From Stutzerimonas stutzeri (GTDB lineage Bacteria > Pseudomonadota > Gammaproteobacteria > Pseudomonadales > Pseudomonadaceae): a DNA stretch of 64,000 nt. The notes beneath the pieces are model-generated. The model saw nothing but the letters and a program-made list of their open reading frames with translations. It ran no database searches and was not told the DNA's origin. The translations under genes were made by a program, and so were the position numbers. The stretch is from the NCBI RefSeq assembly GCF_024448955.1, contig NZ_JAMOIH010000001.1, forward strand, positions 360,066-424,065. Reading direction: 5' to 3'. Shown here piece by piece: positions 56,637-64,000 of the stretch (position 1 is its first letter; each line of letters starts with the position of its first letter).

Positions 56637-57392
56637 TCAGCCTTCGCTGCTGCGCAGGCGCTTTGGCGTGAGTCCGAGATAGCGCCGGGTCGCGGTGGTC
56701 AGCGCACTCTGGCTGGAAAAACCGCACTCCTCGGCGATTCGTACCAACGGCAGCGGGCTTTCTCGCAGCAGCCGAGCGGCTCGGTCCAGACGGCTTTTCA
56801 GCAGGTACTGATGCGGCGTGAGGCCTACGCTGTCCTTGAACTGCGCGTGGAAATGGCTGGGGCTCAGGCAGGCGACCTGAGCCAGTTCGGCGACGGTGAT
56901 ACGGCGCGCCAGATTGGTTTCGATATGGGCATCGAGGCGGGCGATGTCCATCGCACCGGTCGGTCGACGCGTCGACTCACCGAACACCCGCAAGTGCAAG
57001 GCCCGCAGCAGCACGCCACCCAGCGCACGCGCCAGCAGTGGATCGCTGCCGTAGCGGGCCAGTTCGGCACCGGCGTAATTGAGCAGGTTCTGAAAGTCGG
57101 CATCCAACGCCGGATAACGCGGAGTCTCGAACAGCTGGGCCAGCAGCCGAGGATCATCGGCGCTCAGGTCCTGCTCGTCGAGATCGATGATAAGCATGCG
57201 GTTATCGCCCTTGCCGGCGAATTCATGCTCGGCGTGGCCCGGCACCAGGCAGGCGCGCATGCGGCAGACTTCCCCACCAGAACCATCCACTTCGAACTCC
57301 GCACTGCCGGCCAGCGACAGTACCAATTGATGGTAGTCGTGCGCGTGTTCGTGGGCCTGATCATCGAGGCGAAGCAGACGGGCGTTGAGCAT
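56637..57392 (-). CDS. pruR: AraC-family regulator of proline utilisation (PruR-like)
   Basis: A 251-residue regulator. A cupin-like N-terminus rich in His (ARLLRLDDQAHEHAHDYHQLVLSLAG) is followed by an AraC helix-turn-helix pair (TVAELAQVACLSPSHFHAQFKDSVGLTPHQYLL; LVRIAEECGFSSQSALTTATRRYLGLTP). ATG 57392 is preferred to the GTG at 57419. Position directly upstream of putA on the same strand matches P. aeruginosa PruR, which activates putA/putP with proline. Symbol assigned from this context. Confidence 0.78.
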   Translation of the reverse strand: MLNARLLRLDDQAHEHAHDYHQLVLSLAGSAEFEVDGSGGEVCRMRACLVPGHAEHEFAGKGDNRMLIIDLDEQDLSADDPRLLAQLFETPRYPALDADFQNLLNYAGAELARYGSDPLLARALGGVLLRALHLRVFGESTRRPTGAMDIARLDAHIETNLARRITVAELAQVACLSPSHFHAQFKDSVGLTPHQYLLKSRLDRAARLLRESPLPLVRIAEECGFSSQSALTTATRRYLGLTPKRLRSSEG

Positions 57393-57529
57393 GGCGGGAT
57401 ACCTGACGTGTCGTCGCACTCTACTGGAGCCGGGCGGTTTTTTATAGTTGCCGGGGATGCGTGGGCAATTGGATTGAAATCATTTGCCGCAGACCCATCT
57501 AAAGAGCACGTACTCGCAACAGGTGCCGC

Positions 57530-59911
57530 ATGAACGACGACATCAATCACGAATTCGAGCAGGACGATTCATCGACTGGACTGGTGCTGCCGGACCAGAA
57601 CCTGCCGGACAAGCTGTACATCATTCCGGTGCATAACCGGCCTTTCTTCCCCGCTCAAGTCTTGCCGGTCATCGTCAATGAAGACCCTTGGGCCGAAACG
57701 CTGGAGCTGGTCGCCAAGACGCCGCATCAGCGTCTGGCGCTCTTCTATATGGACACGCCGGTGCAGGACGCCGCCAGCTTCGACCCGGACAGCCTGCCCG
57801 AGCACGGCACCATGGTCCGCGTGCACCACGCATCGAAGGAAGGCGGCAAGCTGCAATTCGTCGCCCAAGGCATGGCGCGGGTGCGCATTCGCGGCTGGTT
57901 ACGGCGCAAACCTCCGTACCTGGTCGAGGTGGATTACCCGCAGAGCGACGAGGATCCACGCGATGAGGTGAAGGCCTACGGGATGGCGCTGATCAATGCG
58001 ATCAAAGAATTGCTGCCGCTCAACCCGCTGTACAGCGAAGAGTTGAAGAACTATCTCAACCGGTTCAGCCCGAACGCACCGTCGCCCCTAACCGACTTCG
58101 CCGCTGCGCTGACTACGGCACCCGGCCTGGAATTGCAGGAAGTGCTCGACACCGTGCCCGTGCTCAAGCGCATGGAAAAGGTATTGCCACTGCTGCGCAA
58201 GGAGGTCGAGGTCGCCAAGCTGCAGAAGGAACTGACCGGCGAGGTCAATCGCAAGATCGGCGAGCGTCAGCGCGAGTTCTTCCTCAAAGAACAGCTGAAG
58301 ATCATCCAGCAGGAACTGGGCATCACCAAAGACGATCGCAGCGCCGACGCCGACGAATTCCGCTCACGACTCGAAGGCAAGGTACTGCCGCCCGCCGCCC
58401 AGAAGCGCATCGACGATGAACTGACGAAGCTGTCCGTTCTGGAAACCGGCTCGCCGGAATACGCGGTGACGCGCAATTATCTGGACTGGGCAACATCGAT
58501 GCCCTGGGGCCTGTACAGCGAGGACAAGCTCGACCTCGAACGCGCACGGAAAATACTCAACGATCACCACGCCGGCCTGGACGACATCAAGAGCCGCATC
58601 ATCGAGTTTCTCGCCGTCGGTGCGTTCCGCGGCGAGATCGCCGGGTCCATCGTGCTGCTGGTCGGCCCGCCAGGCGTGGGCAAGACCAGTATCGGCAAGT
58701 CCATCGCCGAATCGCTGGGGCGGCCCTTCTATCGTTTCAGCGTCGGCGGCATGCGCGACGAAGCGGAAATCAAAGGCCATCGCCGGACCTATATCGGCGC
58801 CCTGCCCGGCAAGCTGGTGCAGGCGCTGAAGGAAGTCGAGGTGATGAACCCGGTCATCATGCTCGATGAGGTCGACAAGCTGGGCAACAGCCATCAGGGC
58901 GATCCGGCCTCGGCACTGCTGGAAACCCTCGACCCCGAGCAGAACGTTGGCTTCCTCGACCATTACCTGGATCTGCGCCTCGACCTGTCCAAGGTGCTGT
59001 TCGTCTGTACCGCCAACAGCCTCTATTCGATTCCCGGACCGCTGCTCGATCGCATGGAGATCATCCGGCTGTCCGGCTACATCACCGAAGAAAAGCTCGC
59101 CATCGCCAAGCGCCATCTCTGGCCGCGGCAGCTGGAGCGCGCTGGCGTGCCGAAGAATCGCCTGTCCATCAGCGACAGCGCGTTGCGCCATTTGATCGAG
59201 GGGTACGCGCGGGAAGCAGGAGTGCGCCAACTCGACAAGCAACTCGGCAAGATAGTGCGCAAAGCGGTGGTCAAGCTGCTCGACGAGCCCGACAGCAAGA
59301 TCAAGATCGGCCCGAAAAACGTCGAGAGCTATCTGGGCATGCCGTTCTGGCATCCCGAGCAATTGCTCACCGGTGTCGGCGTGGTCACGGGGCTGGCCTG
59401 GAACAGCATGGGCGGCGCCACCCTGCCGATCGAGGCGACACGCATCCATACGCTGAACCGAGGCTTCAAACTCACCGGCAAACTCGGCGACGTGATGAAG
59501 GAGTCGGCCGAAATCGCCTTCAGCTATGTGAACGCGCACTTGAAGGAATTCAAAGGCGACCCGAAGTTCTTCGATCAGGCGTTCGTGCACATGCACGTGC
59601 CGGAAGGCGCGACGCCGAAGGACGGCCCGAGCGCCGGCATCAGCATGGCCAGCGCGCTGCTGTCGCTGGCACGCAACCAGGCACCGAAAAAAGGCGTGGC
59701 GATGACCGGCGAACTGACCCTGACCGGCCTGGTGCTGCCCATCGGTGGCTTGCGTGAGAAGGTAATCGCCGCGCGGCGCTTGAAGCTCTACGAACTGATC
59801 ATTCCCGAGCTGAACCGCGGTGATTTCGAGGAGCTACCGGACTACCTGAAGGAAGGCCTGACGATGCACTTCGCCAAGCGCTTCAGTGATGTGGTCAAGG
59901 TGCTGTTCTGA
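57530..59911 (+). CDS. Lon-like ATP-dependent protease
   Basis: A 793-residue Lon protease. LON substrate domain (residues about 25-215), coiled coil with LLRKEVEVAKLQKELTGEVNRKIGERQREFFLKEQLK split over 195-245, AAA module with Walker A GPPGVGKTS (Lys385) and Walker B VIMLDEVDKLG, and a protease domain with the Ser701/Lys744 dyad (PKDGPSAGIS; GGLREKVIAARR). It is the second, stress-related Lon found next to pruR in pseudomonads (PA0779, called AsrA), not the clpX-linked housekeeping copy. Cytoplasmic; degrades misfolded or regulatory proteins. Confidence 0.93.
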   Translation: MNDDINHEFEQDDSSTGLVLPDQNLPDKLYIIPVHNRPFFPAQVLPVIVNEDPWAETLELVAKTPHQRLALFYMDTPVQDAASFDPDSLPEHGTMVRVHHASKEGGKLQFVAQGMARVRIRGWLRRKPPYLVEVDYPQSDEDPRDEVKAYGMALINAIKELLPLNPLYSEELKNYLNRFSPNAPSPLTDFAAALTTAPGLELQEVLDTVPVLKRMEKVLPLLRKEVEVAKLQKELTGEVNRKIGERQREFFLKEQLKIIQQELGITKDDRSADADEFRSRLEGKVLPPAAQKRIDDELTKLSVLETGSPEYAVTRNYLDWATSMPWGLYSEDKLDLERARKILNDHHAGLDDIKSRIIEFLAVGAFRGEIAGSIVLLVGPPGVGKTSIGKSIAESLGRPFYRFSVGGMRDEAEIKGHRRTYIGALPGKLVQALKEVEVMNPVIMLDEVDKLGNSHQGDPASALLETLDPEQNVGFLDHYLDLRLDLSKVLFVCTANSLYSIPGPLLDRMEIIRLSGYITEEKLAIAKRHLWPRQLERAGVPKNRLSISDSALRHLIEGYAREAGVRQLDKQLGKIVRKAVVKLLDEPDSKIKIGPKNVESYLGMPFWHPEQLLTGVGVVTGLAWNSMGGATLPIEATRIHTLNRGFKLTGKLGDVMKESAEIAFSYVNAHLKEFKGDPKFFDQAFVHMHVPEGATPKDGPSAGISMASALLSLARNQAPKKGVAMTGELTLTGLVLPIGGLREKVIAARRLKLYELIIPELNRGDFEELPDYLKEGLTMHFAKRFSDVVKVLF

Positions 59912-60093
59912 CGATCCAGTGCGGTGTCGGAACCCTCCGATTCAATAGCCGCAATCGTGACAACCAGTTTGCTGGCGATCCGTGGCCAGGCATCGCCAGC
60001 AAGCTGCTTTCTAGTAAAAGCACAGCCTTTACGATTGGCCACAGGCGTCTTATGGTTCGACGCAAGCCCGCCTATACAGAGCCCCGTTCGCCC

Positions 60094-60486
60094 ATGTCTA
60101 CACTGCCCCGCCTGCTGTCATTCGCCTCCGTGCTGCTGCTTGCCGGCTGCGCCAGTAAGCCCTCCGGCAGTGTCGCGCTGAATGACGACGCGGCCTGCCC
60201 GTTGTCATTGCAATCTGGCCAGACCCTGATCCTCAGCCTGCCCAGCAACCCGGCCACTGGTTATCGCTGGCATCTTCGTGAAGTTTCGTCCGAGCAGTTG
60301 AAGAATCTCGGCCCCGAGGTGTTCAGCTCGGCGAAAAACGATCTGATCGGCGGCGATGGTATCTCCACGTGGCGTTTCCAGGCCGAACAGGCCGGCGCAG
60401 GTCGGCTGTACCTGACCTATCAGCGTCCATGGGAAACTGAGGACGAGCCCGCCGGCCTGTTCGACTGCCGTATCGAAGTGCAGTAA
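60094..60486 (+). CDS. Chagasin-type inhibitor of cysteine peptidases (lipoprotein)
   Basis: A 130-residue lipoprotein: lipobox LLLAGC, then the chagasin/ICP fold. Two of the three inhibitory loops are clear, NPATGYRW (canonical NPTTGY-W) and QRPWE (RPW), with a degenerate Gly-rich loop IGGDGIS between. It should block papain-like peptidases in the periplasm or outside. Its place after the Lon-like gene matches PA0778 (icp). ATG 60094 puts the signal peptide at once at the N-terminus. Confidence 0.85.
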   Translation: MSTLPRLLSFASVLLLAGCASKPSGSVALNDDAACPLSLQSGQTLILSLPSNPATGYRWHLREVSSEQLKNLGPEVFSSAKNDLIGGDGISTWRFQAEQAGAGRLYLTYQRPWETEDEPAGLFDCRIEVQ

Positions 60487-60587
60487 CCGCGACCGCCATC
60501 CGTGCCGATCGTCCAGTCGGCAACGGCGACACGAGCGGCTTTCCGCTACAATGCCGCCCCTGTTTTTCAGCCTGCCCAGACACCGCC

Positions 60588-61331
60588 GTGATCCACGACC
60601 CAGACCGCCTGTTCGCCAAGCCCCTCGCCCAACCCCAGGACTTCGCGTTCAACGAAGACGTGGTGCGCGTGTTCCCTGACATGATCAAGCGCTCGGTGCC
60701 GGGCTACCCGACCATCGTCGAGAACATCGGCGTGCTGGCCGCGCAATTCGCCCAGCCGAATACCTGTCTCTACGATCTCGGCTGTTCCCTGGGCGCAGTA
60801 AGCCAGGCGCTGCGCCGGCACGTGAAAACCGACAATTGCCAAGTGATTGCCGTCGACAACTCATCGGCGATGGTCGAGCGCTGCCGCGAATATCTGCATG
60901 CTCAGGATTCGATGTTTCAGGAATTGCTGCCGGTCGACGTGATCGAGGCGGATGTGCTGGCACTGCAGTACCAACCGACCTCGCTGGTGGCGCTCAACTT
61001 CACCCTGCAATTCATCCCACGTGAACAGCGGCCGGCTTTGCTCGGCGCCATCCGCCAGGCGCTGGTACCCGGCGGTGCGCTGATTCTCTCGGAAAAGCTG
61101 CGCTTCGAAGACGAGCAGGAACAAGAGCTGCTAACCGACCTGCATATCGCCTTCAAGCGCGCCAATGGCTATAGCGAGCTGGAAATTGCCCAGAAACGCA
61201 GCGCCATCGAAAACGTGATGAAGCCCGACAGTCTGGAAACCCACCGCCAGCGCTTGCTGGACGCCGGTTTTTCCAAGGTGGTGCCCTGGTTCCAGTGTCT
61301 GAATTTCGCCTCATTGATCGCCCTGCCATGA
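60588..61331 (+). CDS. cmoA: Carboxy-S-adenosylmethionine synthase
   Basis: A 247-residue SAM-fold enzyme making carboxy-SAM from SAM and prephenate for tRNA cmo5U34 synthesis. Conserved stretches are [61 protein letters not shown] and [16 protein letters not shown]. The start is GTG at 60588, giving the standard N-terminus (MIHDPDRLF) but with a poor ribosome site. Its stop overlaps the cmoB start by 4 bases. Confidence 0.95.
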   Translation: MIHDPDRLFAKPLAQPQDFAFNEDVVRVFPDMIKRSVPGYPTIVENIGVLAAQFAQPNTCLYDLGCSLGAVSQALRRHVKTDNCQVIAVDNSSAMVERCREYLHAQDSMFQELLPVDVIEADVLALQYQPTSLVALNFTLQFIPREQRPALLGAIRQALVPGGALILSEKLRFEDEQEQELLTDLHIAFKRANGYSELEIAQKRSAIENVMKPDSLETHRQRLLDAGFSKVVPWFQCLNFASLIALP

Positions 61332-62290
61332 ACCTCGATCTGACTCCTCTCGCCTGGCGCCTGGCCGGCACCCCGCTGGCCGCATGGGCCAATGGCCTGC
61401 AACAGCAACTCGACGCCAAGCTCGCCATCGGCCACGGCGATCTGCCGCGCTGGCGTCGTGCCGTCGATGCGCTGCCTGACATCCAACCCAGCGCCGTCGA
61501 ACTGCGCGAGGCCTTCCGTCTGGAGGCCGATTGCGACGAAGCCACATGCGCCGTTACCCATGAGGCGCTGTTCGGTCTGTCGCCGTGGCGCAAAGGACCG
61601 TTCGATGTGTTCGGCGTACACGTCGACACCGAGTGGCGATCCGATTGGAAGTGGGATCGCGTGTCGCCGCATCTCGATCTCGCCGACAAGCGCATCCTCG
61701 ATGTCGGCTGCGGCAACGGTTACTACATGTGGCGCATGCTCGGGGCCGGCGCCGACTCGGTGGTGGGTATCGACCCGAACTGGCTGTTCTTCTGCCAGTT
61801 CCACGCCATGAAGCGCTACCTCGATGAGCTGCCGGTCTGGCACTTGCCCATGGCTCTGGAAGAGCTGCCGGCCAAGCTCGAAGGCTTCGATACCGTGTTC
61901 TCCATGGGCGTGCTCTACCACCGGCGCTCCCCTATCGATCACCTGCTGGACCTCAAGGACTGCCTGCTCAAGGGTGGCGAGCTGGTGCTGGAAACCCTGG
62001 TGGTCGAAGGCGACGAACACACCGCGCTGGTCCCCGAGGACCGCTACGCTCAGATGCGCAACGTCTGGTTCCTGCCCTCGGTGGCGGCGCTGGAATGCTG
62101 GCTGCGCCGCGCCGGATTCACCGATGTGCGTTGCGTGGACGTCAGCGTCACCAGCATTCAGGAGCAGCGCAGTACCGACTGGATGCGCTACCAGTCGCTG
62201 CCGGAATTCCTCGACCCTCAGGATCACAACAAAACCATCGAAGGACTGCCGGCACCGATGCGTGCCGTGCTAATCGCACGCAAGCCATAG
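61328..62290 (+). CDS. cmoB: tRNA U34 carboxymethyltransferase
   Basis: A 320-residue enzyme transferring the carboxymethyl group of carboxy-SAM to ho5U34 of tRNA. The N-terminal region has [24 protein letters not shown] in pieces of the family WRKGP-F and [10 protein letters not shown] motifs; the methyltransferase core has [15 protein letters not shown] and [17 protein letters not shown]. The ATG overlaps the cmoA stop (ATGA), so CmoA and CmoB are co-translated. Together they extend wobble decoding. Confidence 0.96.
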   Translation: MNLDLTPLAWRLAGTPLAAWANGLQQQLDAKLAIGHGDLPRWRRAVDALPDIQPSAVELREAFRLEADCDEATCAVTHEALFGLSPWRKGPFDVFGVHVDTEWRSDWKWDRVSPHLDLADKRILDVGCGNGYYMWRMLGAGADSVVGIDPNWLFFCQFHAMKRYLDELPVWHLPMALEELPAKLEGFDTVFSMGVLYHRRSPIDHLLDLKDCLLKGGELVLETLVVEGDEHTALVPEDRYAQMRNVWFLPSVAALECWLRRAGFTDVRCVDVSVTSIQEQRSTDWMRYQSLPEFLDPQDHNKTIEGLPAPMRAVLIARKP

Positions 62291-62292
62291 GC

Positions 62293-62601
62293 TTACGAGT
62301 TCGCGTCCTGGCACCCGCGTCGGCAACGCTGCTCCGCCACTATCTGCCTTAGCGGCCGGCGCTCCCTCTCGAGGAGCTGCGAGCGGCTCAGATCACGCCT
62401 GTCCAGTTGTTGATCGCTGAGCCTGAGCAGGCACCGGTACAGGCGCCGCTTTCGCCAGGCTACGAACCAATCGGTCAGTAACTGCTGAAGTTCGACTGGC
62501 CACATGGCCGGCATATAGAACTCCGGCACTGCCGGCCGGTCTCGGCCGTCGACCACGTAGCGTTTGTGCTGCCGTTCTGGCTGTCGTTCTAAATCTCGCA
62601 T
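62293..62601 (-). CDS. DUF1127-like small basic protein
   Basis: A 102-residue Arg-rich protein. The middle, WFVAWRKRRLYRCLLRLSDQ then QLDRRDLSRSQLLE, resembles the DUF1127 pattern of an Arg-rich helix followed by L-x-LSD-x-QL-x-D-x-LSR. AGGAGGATGCA before the ATG is a strong ribosome site, which argues that it is real although convergent with cmoB at 2 bases. It is divergent from a LysR gene; LysR/DUF1127 pairs recur in proteobacteria. RNA binding or metabolic regulation has been proposed for short DUF1127 proteins. Confidence 0.6.
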   Translation of the reverse strand: MRDLERQPERQHKRYVVDGRDRPAVPEFYMPAMWPVELQQLLTDWFVAWRKRRLYRCLLRLSDQQLDRRDLSRSQLLERERRPLRQIVAEQRCRRGCQDANS

Positions 62602-62748
62602 TGCATCCTCCTGCTAAGAGGGCGCATGGGCGCACCCGATACCAACCGACCGCCACTCGCGATCGACAGAATCAGATTGAGCGCCCTTGACGATTCAGAC
62701 AAACGACTACAATAAAACCTCAGGTTCAAGAAAATTGAAGGCCATCCC

Positions 62749-63651
62749 ATGCCAGGTATGCCCGAAGAACTTCCCCAATCCGCGATGCCGTTGCTTGAAA
62801 TCGATGTGCTGCGTACGTTCGTCTCGATTGCTGAAAGCGGCAGCTTCACACGAGCAGCCGGACAAATCTTTCGCACCACATCAGCCGTCAGCATGCAGAT
62901 CAAACGGCTGGAAACCATGCTTGGTTGCACGCTGTTCGTTCGCGAAGCCCGACGCATCGCACTGACGGCCGATGGCGAGCGCTTGTTGGGCTATGCCCGA
63001 CGGCTGCTCAAACTCAACGAGGAGACGGTCAACGCCTTCATTGCGCCGAGGCTGGTCGGGCGGGTTCGGTTCGGTACGCCGGGCGACCTCGGCACGCATA
63101 TCCTGCCGGGCCTGCTGTCATTGTTTGCACGCACTCATCCGGGGATAGAGGTCGATGTATCGGTGGGGCGTAGCCTGGACATGATCCAACGCATCGATGC
63201 CGGTGAGCTGGATGTCGCACTCATCAGTGTCGGCAACCTTGGCCAGGACGACTCGCGCGGCGAGACCATTCACAGCGAACCATTGGTCTGGGCTGGTCGA
63301 GCGGGCGGCGTCGCGGTCGAACGCAGCCCTCTGCCGCTGGCGCTGGCGAGCCCCGGGTGCTCATGGCGACGTCAGGCGCTGGACGCGCTTGACCGTGCAG
63401 GCCGCTCTTATCGCATCGCCTATTCCAGCGAGCAATGCGCCGGACAGGAAGCGGCCATGATGGCCGACCTGGCGGTCGCGCCTTATCCGTTGAGTCTGAT
63501 CAGGCATCCGCTGAAACGTCTGGAGGAAAGCAGCAGCCTGCCGAAGCTCGGCGACTATCAGATCAAACTGCTACGGGCAGCAGACTGCAGCGAGCCGGTA
63601 GACGTGCTCGCACGGCATGTCATCGCGGCATTCATGGCGTATCACAAATAG
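62749..63651 (+). CDS. LysR-family transcriptional regulator
   Basis: A 300-residue LysR regulator with the helix-turn-helix LRTFVSIAESGSFTRAAGQIFRTTSAVSMQIKRLE starting at residue 21, and effector-domain blocks RVRFGTPGDLGTHILPGLLSLFARTHPGIEVDV and RIDAGELDVALISVGN. GAAGG precedes ATG 62749. The divergent DUF1127-like gene (147-base gap) is the likely target. The effector is unknown. Confidence 0.87.
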   Translation: MPGMPEELPQSAMPLLEIDVLRTFVSIAESGSFTRAAGQIFRTTSAVSMQIKRLETMLGCTLFVREARRIALTADGERLLGYARRLLKLNEETVNAFIAPRLVGRVRFGTPGDLGTHILPGLLSLFARTHPGIEVDVSVGRSLDMIQRIDAGELDVALISVGNLGQDDSRGETIHSEPLVWAGRAGGVAVERSPLPLALASPGCSWRRQALDALDRAGRSYRIAYSSEQCAGQEAAMMADLAVAPYPLSLIRHPLKRLEESSSLPKLGDYQIKLLRAADCSEPVDVLARHVIAAFMAYHK

Positions 63652-63697
63652 TTGGTCTGATCGGGTGCGACAGGAGAACGAGAGGCGGTATGGCGAA

Positions 63698-63866
63698 ATG
63701 TTGATTGGCGCAGGTCTGTTGTTACTTCTGCTCGGTGTGGTGCTCCACTACGCACCCGAGGTTGCTGAGCTGGTTTGGCAGGCTGCCGGGTGATATCCGC
63801 ATCGAGTCGGAGCGCAGCCGTACCTTCATTCCCATCACGTCGATGATCATTCTGAGCGTGGTGCTA
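63698..63866 (+). pseudogene. DUF2905 membrane protein gene, frameshifted and MITE-interrupted
   Basis: The first frame reads MLIGAGLLLLLLGVVLHYAPE, the first helix of DUF2905 proteins. After a one-base shift near 63757-63760 the next frame reads LLSWFGRLPGDIRIESERSR then FIPITSMIILSVVL, the conserved loop and second helix. The last few codons are replaced by the MITE-like element beginning at 63867. Without the frameshift and insertion a protein of about 65 residues would be expected. The function of the family is unknown. Confidence 0.8.
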
Positions 63867-64000
63867 GGGTCTGTTGACGTTTCGTCGCGAGCCGCGTTGC
63901 TGCGTCAAAGGTCGCCAGGCCGGGCGGCGTTCCGCAAGGCGCGGGACGCAGGTAATGGCATTCCCTTATCAAGTCCCGCAACGCCGCTTGGCGACATTTG
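63867..64000 (+). mobile_element. Second copy of the MITE-like element (cut by window end)
   Basis: It starts TA-GGGTCTGTTGACGTTTCG and runs to the window end. It aligns to 28272-28405 base for base over 134 positions with about 12 differences and no gap. It lies inside the 3' end of the DUF2905 gene, again directly after a TA. The right terminus is outside the window. Confidence 0.8.

Overview
The window is high-GC gammaproteobacterial chromosome. It most resembles the Pseudomonas stutzeri (Stutzerimonas) group. Gene order matches blocks known from P. aeruginosa: icp, Lon-like protease, AraC regulator, Zn-type TonB receptor, putA and putP (PA0778-PA0783 type); dcd, apbC, metG and CWC protein (PA3480-3483 type); argP, argO and sodB; and gcl, hyi, glxR, ttuD and pyk. 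This assignment comes from recall of gene families and order, not from a search.

Layout. 1-3.2 kb: a KaiC-like ATPase, cut by the window start, overlapping a hybrid histidine kinase. 3.3-7.8 kb: a secreted SGNH-type esterase, an SDR plus an exported carboxymuconolactone decarboxylase-like protein, an AraC regulator and a DUF2383 protein. 8-12.2 kb: a translationally coupled tripartite efflux operon (MFS, HlyD, NodT). 12.2-16.5 kb: PepSY membrane protein, DUF2946 protein, GAF-EAL phosphodiesterase and exonuclease III. 16.7-24.5 kb: glyoxylate-to-pyruvate operon with a divergent LysR regulator, punctuated by palindromic repeats. 24.7-29.8 kb: urea transporter, DUF2188 protein, flavohemoglobin with an apparent NorR/sigma-54 control region, a PpyR-like membrane protein, two very small proteins (KGG repeat and DnaJ-type zinc finger), a MITE-like element and pncB. 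30-40.6 kb: housekeeping genes (argP/argO, sodB, dcd, csp, apbC, metG, rsuA-like).

40.7-45.3 kb is an accessory, decaying stretch directly downstream of tRNA-Gly(CCC). It holds an orphan, AT-richer 528-residue protein with a C-terminal PD-(D/E)XK-like nuclease signature, two umuC remnants and a siderophore-binding lipoprotein gene carrying two in-frame stops. 45.4-60.5 kb: a secreted alpha/beta hydrolase, a Zur-box-controlled His-rich TonB receptor, two putP copies (one with an amber codon), putA, a PruR-like regulator, a Lon-like protease and a chagasin-type inhibitor. 60.6-64 kb: cmoA-cmoB (tRNA wobble modification), a DUF1127-like protein divergent from a LysR regulator, and a frameshifted DUF2905 gene interrupted by a second copy of the MITE-like element at the window end.

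The most interesting points are the orphan nuclease-like protein beside tRNA-Gly, the pair of about 330-bp TA-flanked elements, the three GT-N7-AC sites plus -24/-12 promoter before the flavohemoglobin gene, and the cluster of point nonsense codons between 43.9 and 52.3 kb.
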